Under the pieces are notes generated by a model. The model saw only the letters and a program-made list of their open reading frames with translations. It made no database searches and was not told the origin of the DNA. A stretch of 64,000 nt of DNA, taken from Paenibacillus pedocola. Its GTDB lineage: Bacteria > Bacillota > Bacilli > Paenibacillales > Paenibacillaceae. The stretch is taken from contig NZ_CP134223.1 in NCBI RefSeq assembly GCF_031599675.1, forward strand, positions 3,100,001-3,164,000, written 5' to 3'. Numbering within the stretch: position 1 is the first letter of the stretch; every line of letters begins with the position of its first letter. Positions 33,304 through 42,484 of the stretch are shown here, in pieces. Made by a program: the position numbers and the translations under genes.

Positions 33304-34164
33304 ATGCCGGAATGGCTTGAAGTGATCATAAGAACATTATTTGCTGTAGTTATGTTATTCTTATTGACAAAACTGCTTGGTAAAAGACAGGTTTCGCAGT
33401 TATCCTTTTTCGAGTATATAACAGGTATCACTCTGGGAAGCATCGCAGCTTACGTTTCATTGGATACCGATAAAACCTGGCATTTGGGCGTGATCGCGCT
33501 GGCTGTCTGGGTCGCATGCTCATTTAGTATTGAGTGGCTGCAGATCAAGAGTAAGAAAGCCAGGGACTTCATCGATTTCAAATCGACGGTGCTAATCAAG
33601 GACGGCAAAATTCTTGAAGAGAATATGAAAAAGGAAAAGTTGTCGACGGATGAGCTGCTAGAGGAGCTCCGGAAGAAGGATGTCTTCAAAGTGGCTGATG
33701 TCGAATTTGCCATAATGGAGTCGGATGGAGCGATTAATGTGCTGCTTACGCGTGAGAATCAACCGCTGACTCCGAAGCATCTGGGGATCAAGGTAGCACC
33801 GGAGCAGGAGACGCAGGCGGTTATCATGGACGGGAAAATCCTGGACGAGCCGCTCGATACCCTGAATCTATCCCGAGGATGGCTGAATGGTGAGCTTGAA
33901 AAGCAGGGGCTTACCGTAGAGAATGTCTTTCTCGGTCAGGTTGATTCATATGGGGAGCTGACGGTAGATTTATACGCCGATAGTGTGCAGCTTCAGCCGC
34001 CGCAGGATAAACCGCAGCTCTATGCGCTATTAAAAAAATGTGAAGCTGATCTTGAGTTGTTCAGTCTTTCCACCAAAAACCAGGACGCCAAGCAGTTGTA
34101 CGAGGATTGCTCGGGCAAGCTCCAGAAGCTGCTGCAATCCTTAAAGCCTTTTATCCAGAATTGA
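33304..34164 (+). CDS. DUF421 (YetF-like) membrane protein with DUF1657-like C-terminal domain ('2Duf'-like)
   Basis: The protein has 286 residues. Three N-terminal membrane helices and the DUF421 signature LTKLLGKRQVSQLSFFEYITGITLGS are followed by two cytoplasmic YetF-type domains (STVLIKDGKILEENM, then AVIMDGKILDEPLDTLNLS). Residues about 232-285 (LLKKCEADLELFSLSTKNQD, then LQKLLQSLKP) align with the DUF1657 protein encoded next to it. DUF421+DUF1657 fusions called 2Duf are known from mobile spoVA operons, where they raise spore wet-heat resistance. Here it stands alone, without spoVA genes. GGAGGG lies upstream. Confidence 0.85.
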   Translation: MPEWLEVIIRTLFAVVMLFLLTKLLGKRQVSQLSFFEYITGITLGSIAAYVSLDTDKTWHLGVIALAVWVACSFSIEWLQIKSKKARDFIDFKSTVLIKDGKILEENMKKEKLSTDELLEELRKKDVFKVADVEFAIMESDGAINVLLTRENQPLTPKHLGIKVAPEQETQAVIMDGKILDEPLDTLNLSRGWLNGELEKQGLTVENVFLGQVDSYGELTVDLYADSVQLQPPQDKPQLYALLKKCEADLELFSLSTKNQDAKQLYEDCSGKLQKLLQSLKPFIQN

Positions 34165-34176
34165 GTGTGTACAAGC

Positions 34177-34214
34177 AGGCCAACAAAAGCCGAATGGTTT
34201 TTGTTGGCCTTACA
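34177..34214 (+). terminator. terminator-like hairpin after the DUF421 gene
   Basis: AGGCCAACAAAA (34177-34188) pairs with TTTTTGTTGGCCT (34198-34210). The T tract after the stem is short, so efficiency is uncertain. Confidence 0.65.
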
Positions 34215-34520
34215 TTGTTCAGCAGAGCGGATGTGTTCTTAATGCTGTTGATTAGAGTAATGGCAAAACAATTCACATAAGTGTAATAAAAAGGAATAAA
34301 TAATGCTGTACATTTTGAAATAAATAATTATAGTTGAAATTAGGCTGACTGCTGCAAAAGAGCAGTTCTGAGATTTTTTGACAGCCTTATCCTATGAACA
34401 GCGGAGGGATGCGATGCGGGAAATGCGGTTTTCAGATTCATGGCAGTGAAGCGGCAGATGAAATCGGTGATACAGTAACTTGCTCCGTAATAATACATTA
34501 TACTGGAGGTTAATGTTAAC
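34215..34520. other. intergenic region upstream of the pectate lyase gene
   Basis: This is about 300 bp of A+T-rich sequence. A very short frame (ATG 34414, 11 codons, MREMRFSDSWQ) follows GGAGGG at 34403-34408 by 5 bases and could be a leader peptide, but nothing else supports it. No clear promoter consensus was found. Confidence 0.3.
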
Positions 34521-36470
34521 GTGAAAATTAAAAAGCGTTTTGCTTACACCGCAATGATTGCGCTTTCGGCTGTGCTTGCTCTTGGCGGTCTGCAATTTGG
34601 GATTCCTACTGTACAGGCGGCCAGTCTGTTTAGTGATGATTTTGAGTCAGGCAGTGCCGGCAGCTGGAACAGTACAACCGGTACGTGGTCAGTGGTACAG
34701 GATGGCAGCTCCAAAGTGTTCTATCAGTCAAGCAGCAGCGAAGGCCGTACCTCCGCAGGCAGCAGTACGTGGAGTGATTATAGCGTCCAGGCTGATGTTA
34801 AAGTGGATAATTTCAACGGAAGCAACCGGACTTATCTCTGCGGCCGTTATACCGACGGCAATAACTATTATGCCGCTTCCATCTCTAACAGCAACGGAGG
34901 AACACTGGAAATCCGCAAAAAAGCAGCTGGATCCAGCAGCACACTCGCCACGAAGACAGACTTTCCGATCACCGCAGGAACCGTATATACGATAAAGCTT
35001 GAATTAAGCGGTAGTACGATCAACATGTACGTGAATAATGTGCTGCAGTTAAATGCACACGATAACATTTTGACCTCCGGCGGGATTGGTTTTGTTGCTT
35101 ACAAGACTGCCGCAAAGTTTGATAATGTTGTGGTTTCCAGCGCCGGCACAGCTACTCCGGCACCGACGGCAACTGCTACAGCAACGGCTGCACCAACACC
35201 AGCAGCAACCGCAACGCCAACGGCAAGTCCGACTTCGGCACCAACGGCAACTGCTACTGCATCGCCTACTGCAACACCTACTGCTACAACGGCTCCTGTT
35301 ACCGGAGCGCTTTACGTCTCGCCGAATGGCTCGGCTTCTAATAGCGGAGCGCTGGGAAGCCCAACCACTCTTGCCTCGGCTATCACCAAAATTGCCCCTG
35401 GAGGTACGATCTATATGCGCGGCGGGACATATACCTTCAGCGGTCCAGTCACAATTGAACGCGACAATAGCGGCAGCTCTGGACTACGCAAAAATATAGT
35501 AGCATACGGAAGTGAAAAACCGGTGCTGGATTTCTACTCCGAAACCTTTGCCTCATCAGAACGTGGACTCCAAATCTTTGGCCACTACTGGAATATTAAC
35601 GGGCTTGAAGTGAAGGGCGCCGGGGATAACGGGATTTTCATCGGCGGCAACTATAATATTATCCAAAATGTCGAAACCCATCATAACCGGGATTCGGGGC
35701 TGCAAATCAGCCGTTACGCCTCTTCGGCAGCCAGTATGAGTGAATGGCCGAGCTACAACCAGATAATTGGAGTATACTCACATGACAACTTTGACCCGGA
35801 CAACGGGGAGGATGCTGACGGTTTTGCAGCCAAGCTGACCATCGGACCGGGTAATGTGTTCGACAAATGCATCTCCGCCTGGAATACAGATGACGGCTGG
35901 GATTTATATACGAAATCGGATACCGGACCTATTGGGGTTGTAACAATAAAGAACAGCATTGCCTATAAGAATGGTCAAACATCAGATGGCACCAGCACCG
36001 CTAACAGTGATGGTAACGGCTTCAAGCTCGGCGGTGAAAGTATTCCAGTCAACCATATTGTTCAGAATAGTGTTGCCTTCCAGAATAAGAAGCACGGCTT
36101 CACCTACAATAGCAATCCCGGTTCGATCCAGATGACTAACAATACCTCCTGGAGCAACGGTGCCAGCAATTTCGCCTTTGATACAGGAACACATGTATTC
36201 ACGAATAATCTGAGCTATTCTGGAGCCTCCAGCGACAAAACAAGCGGAACCGATGTTTCCGGCACCAATGTATGGTGGAAAAGCGGAGCCAGCACGAACG
36301 CCAAGGGACTTGTGGCCAGCAGCGCCGACTTTGTCAGCCTGACACCTTCGGTTGTGCGGAATGCGGACGGTTCGTTCTCCCTCGGCAACTTCCTGAAGCT
36401 GGCTGCCGGCAGCGACCTTATCGGATCGGGCACACCGAGCGGGACTAACATTGGAGCTTCGAATCAATAA
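34521..36470 (+). CDS. secreted pectate lyase, polysaccharide lyase family 9, with N-terminal LamG-like domain
   Basis: The protein has 649 residues. A signal peptide (about 1-33, ending VQAAS) is followed by a concanavalin-like domain (about 35-205, with DDFESGSAGSWNSTTGTWSV), then a Thr/Ala/Pro-rich linker (about 210-267). The parallel beta-helix catalytic domain has GGTIYMRGGTYTF and the PL9 active-site region NGEDADGFAAKLTIGPGN with Asp calcium ligands and catalytic Lys438, then NTDDGWDLYTK. It cleaves polygalacturonate by beta-elimination. The GTG start at 34521 has GGAGGT 10 bases upstream. It probably acts outside the cell on plant pectin. Confidence 0.9.
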   Translation: MKIKKRFAYTAMIALSAVLALGGLQFGIPTVQAASLFSDDFESGSAGSWNSTTGTWSVVQDGSSKVFYQSSSSEGRTSAGSSTWSDYSVQADVKVDNFNGSNRTYLCGRYTDGNNYYAASISNSNGGTLEIRKKAAGSSSTLATKTDFPITAGTVYTIKLELSGSTINMYVNNVLQLNAHDNILTSGGIGFVAYKTAAKFDNVVVSSAGTATPAPTATATATAAPTPAATATPTASPTSAPTATATASPTATPTATTAPVTGALYVSPNGSASNSGALGSPTTLASAITKIAPGGTIYMRGGTYTFSGPVTIERDNSGSSGLRKNIVAYGSEKPVLDFYSETFASSERGLQIFGHYWNINGLEVKGAGDNGIFIGGNYNIIQNVETHHNRDSGLQISRYASSAASMSEWPSYNQIIGVYSHDNFDPDNGEDADGFAAKLTIGPGNVFDKCISAWNTDDGWDLYTKSDTGPIGVVTIKNSIAYKNGQTSDGTSTANSDGNGFKLGGESIPVNHIVQNSVAFQNKKHGFTYNSNPGSIQMTNNTSWSNGASNFAFDTGTHVFTNNLSYSGASSDKTSGTDVSGTNVWWKSGASTNAKGLVASSADFVSLTPSVVRNADGSFSLGNFLKLAAGSDLIGSGTPSGTNIGASNQ

Positions 36471-36483
36471 ACATTATAGATGG

Positions 36484-36513
36484 AGGGGACCGGCTGGAGA
36501 GCTGGTCCTCTTT
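36484..36513 (+). terminator. possible terminator after the pectate lyase gene
   Basis: GAGGGGACCGGCT pairs imperfectly with AGCTGGTCCTC, followed by only three T. Confidence 0.5.
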
Positions 36514-36604
36514 GCTGTCTGTAAGCTGCGGTTCGGTGTATATTTCCAGTATATCTTGGCAAACTAAGTCAGATTCTCCAGCATTCCTGAAGGAGGTAAG
36601 ACGG

Positions 36605-38053
36605 ATGACTAAGAGCATACTTGACGGTATACAGGAGCAGCTTGCGGGCTGCAGCGATGCGGTATACCAATCTATCGATGTTTATGGTCATTCCTGCATG
36701 CTGATTTATATTCCTTCCATCGTGGACACGCTCAGTCTGCAGGAATTCGTCTCCACACCACTGAAATCGGAGGCGAATTCGGAGCCGGATTGGCCGCGTT
36801 TTCTGGAGCGTCTGGATCATGGCTCTGCCTTTGCTATTCCCTATATTAAAGTGTATGACACAGATAGAGCAGTTGAGCTTGCAGTCAGCGGCAATGCGGT
36901 GCTTTATATCGAAGGATTACCTTATCTATATTATTTTGAGATTACCCATTATCAGAAAAGAGCGGTATCGGAATCGCAGAATGAACTGGTTGTTATCGGG
37001 CCGCAGGAAGCTTTCATCGAAGATGTTGCCACGAATCTCTCGCTATTGCGCCATAAAATCAAACATGCGGATTTGAAGACAAAGCACTTCTCCATCGGAA
37101 AATATACGAAGACGGATGTATATCTGGTATACATTGAAGGACTTTACAAGCCGGAGATTCTGGCTGAAATAGAAGGCGTATTGCAAGGCCTCAGTATAGA
37201 CGGTGCGCTAGGGATCAGTTATCTTACAGAACACATGAAGCAGGGTCATTTCTCACCGTTTCCCGTATTCCAATATACGGAACGTCCCGACTCCGTTGCC
37301 GCTTCCCTCATGGAAGGCCGCGTGGGGATACTTCAGGACGGAACTCCGTCCGCTTTGCTTACGCCGGTAACCTTTTTCTCGCTGCTGCAGTCTTCGGAGG
37401 ACTATTATCAGAACTTTTATGCCGGCAGCTGGATCCGCATGGTCCGGTTCTTTTTTTCGCTGATTTCGATGCTGCTTCCGGCATTTTATGTGGCAATAAC
37501 TACTTTTCATCCGCAGATTATTCCTTCGGACCTGCTGCTTACGATCGCCTCTGCCAGGGAGAATATCCCTTTTACCGCCTTGACGGAGGCGCTCATTATG
37601 GAGCTTACCTTTGAAGCGCTTAGAGAAGCCGGTACCCGTATTCCCAAACCTGTAGGGCAGACGGTCTCCATCATTGGCGGGATTGTCATTGGACAGGCAG
37701 CAGTTCAGGCGGGTATAGTTTCTGCACCTATGGTCATTGTCGTCTCCATCACCGGGATCGCCTCGTATATCATTCCGCATTTGGAGCTGGGTTTGACCTT
37801 CCGGCTGCTGCGCTTTGTCCTGCTTGTGCTTGGAGGCACAATGGGGCTGCTTGGAGTGATTGTCGCTGTTTTCGTTATCTATGGGCATCTGGCGCATCTT
37901 CGATCCTTTGGTACTCCATATCTGCAGCCTGTTGCGCCGCTTATATTAGAGGATTGGAAAGACACTTTACTGCGTGTCCCGAACCCGTTCATGACTAAGC
38001 GGAGCACCTCGTTTACCGATCAAAAGAATGACAGGAGGCAGAAAAAGCAATGA
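36605..38053 (+). CDS. spore germination receptor subunit GerA family (A subunit)
   Basis: The protein has 482 residues. The hydrophilic N-terminal domain (about 1-275) and membrane domain (about 275-430) are those of GerAA/GerKA proteins: VVIGPQEAFIEDVATNLSLLRHKI, EGRVGILQDGTPSALLTPVTFF, YYQNFYAGSWIRMVRFFF, and RIPKPVGQTVSIIGGIVIGQAAVQAGIVS. It is part of the inner-membrane nutrient receptor of spores. ATG 36605 lies 8 bases after AAGGAGG. The stop overlaps the gerC start by 4 bp (ATGA). The N-terminal domain looks slightly short against typical GerA proteins. Confidence 0.93.
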   Translation: MTKSILDGIQEQLAGCSDAVYQSIDVYGHSCMLIYIPSIVDTLSLQEFVSTPLKSEANSEPDWPRFLERLDHGSAFAIPYIKVYDTDRAVELAVSGNAVLYIEGLPYLYYFEITHYQKRAVSESQNELVVIGPQEAFIEDVATNLSLLRHKIKHADLKTKHFSIGKYTKTDVYLVYIEGLYKPEILAEIEGVLQGLSIDGALGISYLTEHMKQGHFSPFPVFQYTERPDSVAASLMEGRVGILQDGTPSALLTPVTFFSLLQSSEDYYQNFYAGSWIRMVRFFFSLISMLLPAFYVAITTFHPQIIPSDLLLTIASARENIPFTALTEALIMELTFEALREAGTRIPKPVGQTVSIIGGIVIGQAAVQAGIVSAPMVIVVSITGIASYIIPHLELGLTFRLLRFVLLVLGGTMGLLGVIVAVFVIYGHLAHLRSFGTPYLQPVAPLILEDWKDTLLRVPNPFMTKRSTSFTDQKNDRRQKKQ

Positions 38054-39207
38054 AACCGCTCAAGCTTGGGGTCGTTCTCCTGCTGCTCCTCAATCTGTCC
38101 GGCTGCTGGTCCAAGATCGAATTGGATCAATTAACGTTTATTTTCGGCATGTATATTGATGTCGGGAAGGAACCCGGAACTGTGGAGGTTTCCATCAATG
38201 CCCCGCTGCCCAATCGTCTGATGTCCAGCTCACAAGCCGGAAGCTCGCAGGGGAAAAACTACTCGCTGGTAACAAAAACCGCTTCAACCATTACAGATGC
38301 CATCATCCTGATTCAGAAAGATTTATCCAGACGCCTGGTCATTTCACATATTAAAGTCATAGTTATCGGAAAGGAATATGCCGCACGGGGTGTTTATGAA
38401 TTGTTGGAATGGACCAAACGGCAGCCTGAACTCCCAATAGGAACCTATGTTATGGCCGCTCCCGGCAAAGCGAAGGAAATTGCCGGATTATCTGCGATCT
38501 TTGAACAATTGCCTGACCAGGTATTGAGGAATTTTTCAGAGCTTAATCTGACCTATGCCACAACAATCAGGAATTGTCTGCAGGCCGAAGCTAACAACAT
38601 GGGTTATGCGATGAATTATCTGTCCTTTGGAGAGAACCCGGACGAGATGGCGCAGGGGAAACCGGTACAATGGGCAGGAGTGCAGGGCGTCATGTTGTTC
38701 AATAAAATGAAAATGAAGGATACACTGAGCGGTGCGGACAGCAGGGCGCTTTCGTGGGCAGCCGGAGATTTGGCCGGTCATATAGCGCTACCTATGTATA
38801 CGGTAAAGTGGGAGGAACACGGTAAAGGGAGGGCCAGTGCGCTTTTCTATAACAATTCAGTGTCTCATTCCGTAAAGATGACAGGGGAAGGCCCTGTCTT
38901 TTACATCAAATTGAAGGGTAAAGCGAGCATCACATTATTTAGGGATAATGGCGCCGAGAATGCTATTGATTACAGTGGAACTATTAAAGGAAAACTGGAG
39001 GAAAGGGTCACAGCAGATGTAAGCAGGGCCATACATAAAACTCAGGAGGCGGGAGCGGATGTCCTGCAGCTTGGGATGCTGCTCGAATGGAATCATCCTA
39101 AAGAGTGGCGAAAGCTAAAGGATAAATGGGACGACTATTATGCCAAGGAAGCAGAGATTAGGGTAACTGCGGATTTCAGTATCGATGATTTTGGGGCGAG
39201 TAAATAG
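38050..39207 (+). CDS. spore germination receptor lipoprotein, Ger(x)C family (C subunit)
   Basis: The protein has 385 residues. The lipoprotein signal ends LSGC with Cys19, followed by W and KIELDQLTFIFGMYIDVG, the GerC start. Further family motifs are LIQKDLSRRLVISHIKVIVIG, GTYVMAAPGKAKEI and the C-terminal ERVTADVSRAIHKTQEAGAD. It is the outer-face lipoprotein of the germinant receptor. Translation is coupled to gerA by the ATGA overlap, and the next gene starts 22 bp after its stop. The A-C-B gene order differs from the A-B-C order of Bacillus gerA. Confidence 0.92.
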   Translation: MKPLKLGVVLLLLLNLSGCWSKIELDQLTFIFGMYIDVGKEPGTVEVSINAPLPNRLMSSSQAGSSQGKNYSLVTKTASTITDAIILIQKDLSRRLVISHIKVIVIGKEYAARGVYELLEWTKRQPELPIGTYVMAAPGKAKEIAGLSAIFEQLPDQVLRNFSELNLTYATTIRNCLQAEANNMGYAMNYLSFGENPDEMAQGKPVQWAGVQGVMLFNKMKMKDTLSGADSRALSWAAGDLAGHIALPMYTVKWEEHGKGRASALFYNNSVSHSVKMTGEGPVFYIKLKGKASITLFRDNGAENAIDYSGTIKGKLEERVTADVSRAIHKTQEAGADVLQLGMLLEWNHPKEWRKLKDKWDDYYAKEAEIRVTADFSIDDFGASK

Positions 39208-39229
39208 CGAAATTATGAAAGGAGACACT

Positions 39230-40321
39230 ATGCGCACAACGAACTGGCAAATGTTCCGCTTCAGCCTGGTTTACTTCAACTCCCAGACATCGATTTTTAT
39301 CATCCCTGTTATCGTTAGCAGCTCCGGTTATCAAGGTTGGATCTCGATTGTGCTGGGAAGCGTTGTGTCTATGATCTTGTTATTCGTAACCATTCAGGTT
39401 GGGAAGCTAAGCGCAAACCGGGCCTGGGTTGACTTCGGCAAGGAGGTTATGGGCAAATGGATGCATGGTGCAATTGTATTTATACTGCTCTGCTGGTGTG
39501 TGTACTATGCCTCCTTAGATATTGAGAATTTTGTTCTGTTCTTCGGATCCAATTATATGAGGGGAACTCCGCAGCTATTTATTCAGCTGGTACTAGGTGG
39601 GGTTATCATTTTTACGGCTTCGCGGGGACTCTCCACGCTGGTGTATATGTCGGACGGGATTTTTCTGCTGCTTATTGCGACTACTTTTTTTACATTTTAT
39701 TTGTTTTTGCCAAACGCGGAGTTTGAGATGCTTCCGGCTTTCATCCACTATCATGAACCGTGTCTTATCTTCCACGAAACGGTCACAGCGACTTCCTGGT
39801 TTGCGGAGTGGGTTGTGTTTTTGTTTATGGCTCCGGAATTGAAGATTAACAACAAGCTGCTTAAAAAACTCCTGATCTCGGAAGTAGTGCTTACCTTTTT
39901 CGTGCTGGTCGGGTGGGTGATGACGCTGCTCAACTTCGGCCCGCATTTAGGAAAAGATCTGCAATATCCTTATCTGGAGATGGTCCGCAGCTCTTCACAT
40001 GATGATATATTAGGCAATCTGGATCCGCTCCTGATCGGCATCTGGTCTGCCTCTATGTTCATGCACAGCTCATTTTTAATTTATGTCGCGTATAAATGCT
40101 CCTTGTACCTCACGAAGCAAAAAGTAAAGAAATATATCATCCCGTTTCTGGTATTCTGTTCCGTATTCATTGCCTATCTGTATTCACGCAGTATAACCCG
40201 GTATTACAGAGATTTCACCTCCTATATAACAATCCTTCTCTGGTTATGTGTCGAGTGTATCCCGGTGTATTACTATATTGCAGCCTTCATCCGATCCAAA
40301 ATAAGTAAGCCCGCAGGCTGA
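39230..40321 (+). CDS. spore germination receptor permease, GerB family (B subunit)
   Basis: The protein has 363 residues with ten predicted membrane helices of the amino acid-polyamine-organocation type. Features are QMFRFSLVYFNSQTSIFIIP at the start, the helix-3 region, DLEMVR-like LQYPYLEMVRSSSHDDILG in the middle, and a C-terminal helix ending PVYYYIAAFIRSK. GerB subunits bind the nutrient germinant, probably an amino acid or sugar. ATG 39230 is 5 bases after AAAGGAG; longer frames overlapping gerC are less likely. The operon has no D subunit here. Confidence 0.9.
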   Translation: MRTTNWQMFRFSLVYFNSQTSIFIIPVIVSSSGYQGWISIVLGSVVSMILLFVTIQVGKLSANRAWVDFGKEVMGKWMHGAIVFILLCWCVYYASLDIENFVLFFGSNYMRGTPQLFIQLVLGGVIIFTASRGLSTLVYMSDGIFLLLIATTFFTFYLFLPNAEFEMLPAFIHYHEPCLIFHETVTATSWFAEWVVFLFMAPELKINNKLLKKLLISEVVLTFFVLVGWVMTLLNFGPHLGKDLQYPYLEMVRSSSHDDILGNLDPLLIGIWSASMFMHSSFLIYVAYKCSLYLTKQKVKKYIIPFLVFCSVFIAYLYSRSITRYYRDFTSYITILLWLCVECIPVYYYIAAFIRSKISKPAG

Positions 40322-40414
40322 GGCTGCGACTTATTTATTATAAAATGGATGCGCTTTCTGGTATGATTAAGCTTTGGAACTTACCTTATAAGCGATAGGA
40401 TGGTGTTATTCTTT

Positions 40415-41392
40415 ATGAATCTACAAGAGGCCAGCGTGCTAATCAGCTCGATCCGGATGAATCTCTCAAAAGTTATTGTCGGAAAAGAGACAGGGGTGGA
40501 TCTGCTGCTGACAGCACTGCTCGCAAACGGCCATGTGCTGCTGGAGGATGTGCCCGGTACCGGGAAAACACTGCTGGCCAAAACACTGGCCCGCTCACTT
40601 GACTGTGCGTTCAAGCGTATACAGTTTACTCCGGACTTACTGCCCTCAGATTTAAGCGGGATCAATTACTATAATCAGAAGAGCGGAGAGTTCGAGTTCC
40701 GGCCGGGTCCTGTATTTGCCAGCATTCTGCTGGCGGATGAGATCAACCGGGCGACGCCGCGGACCCAGTCGAGCCTGCTGGAATGTATGGAGGAACGGCA
40801 AATTACGATAGACGGTGTAACCCATGAGCTGGAAGCACCGTTTCTTGTTATTGCTACACAGAACCCGGTGGACAGTCAAGGAACGTTCCCGCTGCCGGAA
40901 GCGCAGCTGGACCGTTTCTTAATGCGGATAACGACAGGTTATCCTTCCTTTGAAGAAGGAGTACATATCCTGAAGCGGTTCCGCCAGAGTAACCCGCTGG
41001 AAGATACGGCTGCGGTTGCTACCGCCCAGCAGATTCAAGCTGCGCAGCGGCTGACGGCGGCCGTGAATGTCAGTGATGACCTATTGGGCTATATGATCCG
41101 GATTGTCGAAGCTACCCGGAAGGCGGCTGTTGTCAAGCTTGGAGCCAGTCCGCGGGCAGGCTTTGCGCTGCTGCGTGCTTCTCAAGGATATGCGTTAATT
41201 CAAGGCAGGGATTATGTCATCCCGGATGATATCAAGGCCGTTGCTGTACCGGTCCTTGCCCATCGCCTGCTATTGCAGCGCGGCCCGGGCTCCAAGGAAG
41301 GCCTGGCTGCCGACGCATTGCTGCAGATTCTGCGCGAAGTGGAGGTTCCGGCCGAGCCGTCTCCGGCGGCAAGAGGCGGAAGGGTGGAGTAA
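40415..41392 (+). CDS. MoxR-family AAA+ ATPase
   Basis: The protein has 325 residues. Walker A VPGTGKT, Walker B ILLADEINRATPRTQSSLLE, sensor 1 LVIATQNPVDSQGTFPLPEAQLDRF, and the arginine-finger region DRFLMRI are all intact; sensor 2 lies in GASPRAG. MoxR ATPases act as chaperones for assembly of partner proteins and are typically followed by DUF58 proteins, as here. The start is either ATG 40400 or 40415; 40415 has AGGATGG upstream at about 10 bases. It starts 78 bp after the gerB stop and has room for its own promoter. Confidence 0.9.
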   Translation: MNLQEASVLISSIRMNLSKVIVGKETGVDLLLTALLANGHVLLEDVPGTGKTLLAKTLARSLDCAFKRIQFTPDLLPSDLSGINYYNQKSGEFEFRPGPVFASILLADEINRATPRTQSSLLECMEERQITIDGVTHELEAPFLVIATQNPVDSQGTFPLPEAQLDRFLMRITTGYPSFEEGVHILKRFRQSNPLEDTAAVATAQQIQAAQRLTAAVNVSDDLLGYMIRIVEATRKAAVVKLGASPRAGFALLRASQGYALIQGRDYVIPDDIKAVAVPVLAHRLLLQRGPGSKEGLAADALLQILREVEVPAEPSPAARGGRVE

Positions 41393-41395
41393 GCC

Positions 41396-42484
41396 ATGTC
41401 GCTTCCCTGGTTTATTCTCAGTACTCTTCTGCTGCTGCTGTTCATCTCAGTTATTTATCAGCGAAGTGCGCTTAAAAGTGTGAGCTACACCCGTTATTTC
41501 TCTGCGGCTGCAGCCTATGAAGGGGAGCAGGTGGAGATGGTCGAAGAGATCACCAACCGCAAGCTGCTGCCGCTGCCCTGGCTGCGTCTTGAATCCAGCA
41601 TCGCCCGGGGCCTGGAATTCGGCAGGCAGGAGAATCTTGGTGTCAGCAGCGGTGAAATCTATCAGAATCATATCAGTTTGTTTTATCTGCGGTCCTACCG
41701 CCACATCAAACGCCGTCATCTGGTCCGCTGTGAAAAGAGGGGCATGTTCCGGCTCGAATCCGTTACAATGACGACCGGTGATCATTTTGGACTTAGCCGG
41801 AGGACCAAGACATTCCCGCTGCAGCTGGAATTGCTGGTGTACCCCGGTCTGGTAGACATTCATGAGCTTCCGCTGCCGGTTCACAGCTGGCTGGGCGAGC
41901 TGCCGGTGAAACGCTGGATTGTCGAAGATCCTTTTCTGACCGCGGGTACGCGTGAATACAGCCCGGGGGATTCACTTAACGCCATGAACTGGAAAGCTAC
42001 GGCACGGACCGGCAGGATGCAGGTGCACCAAAAGGATCATACGGCCGACTCGCGGCTGGTCATCTGTCTGAATGTGGAGATCAGCGATTCAATGTGGAGA
42101 AACGTAACGGATGCTGCGCGGATCGAGCTGGGTATCCGTTATGCAGCTACGGCAGCTGATTACGCAGTAGGCCATGGTCTGGAGACGGGTCTCCTGTGCA
42201 ACGGAAAGCTTGATGGTGGAGGGGAACGTGATCATGTGACATCCGGGCCGCTCGGAAACCTGGAAGAGGTACTCGGACTGCTGGCCCGTCTGCAGCTGGA
42301 CCGGACAATACCGATGTCCCGGCTCCTGGAGCTTGAAGCGGAGAGATATCCTGAGGGCAATGATTATCTGATCATTACCTGTCACCGGGGGAAGGAACTG
42401 CAGCAGGCTGCTGAGGAACTGGGACTGCTGGGCAACGGCGTAGCCTGGCTGGATATTCCGGGAGAGGAGGGGGAACGCGCATGA
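41396..42484 (+). CDS. DUF58 domain protein
   Basis: The protein has 362 residues. One N-terminal membrane helix (about 3-22) is followed by a beta-rich region and the DUF58 core: LGELPVKRWIVEDPFLTAGTRE, PGDSLNAMNWKATARTG and a von Willebrand A-like C-terminal part with DSRLVICLNVEISDSMW, where the MIDAS-type DxSxS is altered to NVEIS. Members associate with MoxR ATPases and with transglutaminase-like proteins. The start is 3 bp after the moxR stop and its end overlaps the next gene by ATGA. Confidence 0.88.
   Translation: MSLPWFILSTLLLLLFISVIYQRSALKSVSYTRYFSAAAAYEGEQVEMVEEITNRKLLPLPWLRLESSIARGLEFGRQENLGVSSGEIYQNHISLFYLRSYRHIKRRHLVRCEKRGMFRLESVTMTTGDHFGLSRRTKTFPLQLELLVYPGLVDIHELPLPVHSWLGELPVKRWIVEDPFLTAGTREYSPGDSLNAMNWKATARTGRMQVHQKDHTADSRLVICLNVEISDSMWRNVTDAARIELGIRYAATAADYAVGHGLETGLLCNGKLDGGGERDHVTSGPLGNLEEVLGLLARLQLDRTIPMSRLLELEAERYPEGNDYLIITCHRGKELQQAAEELGLLGNGVAWLDIPGEEGERA

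Noticed and set aside
35149..35308. Repeated short units in the pectate lyase gene as a repeat array
   Set aside because: They code for a Thr/Ala/Pro linker; units are degenerate and there are no spacers.
37253..37897. 214-codon minus-strand frame opposite gerA
   Set aside because: Composition is Arg/Gln/His-rich as expected for an antisense shadow; the plus strand is a clear germination protein.
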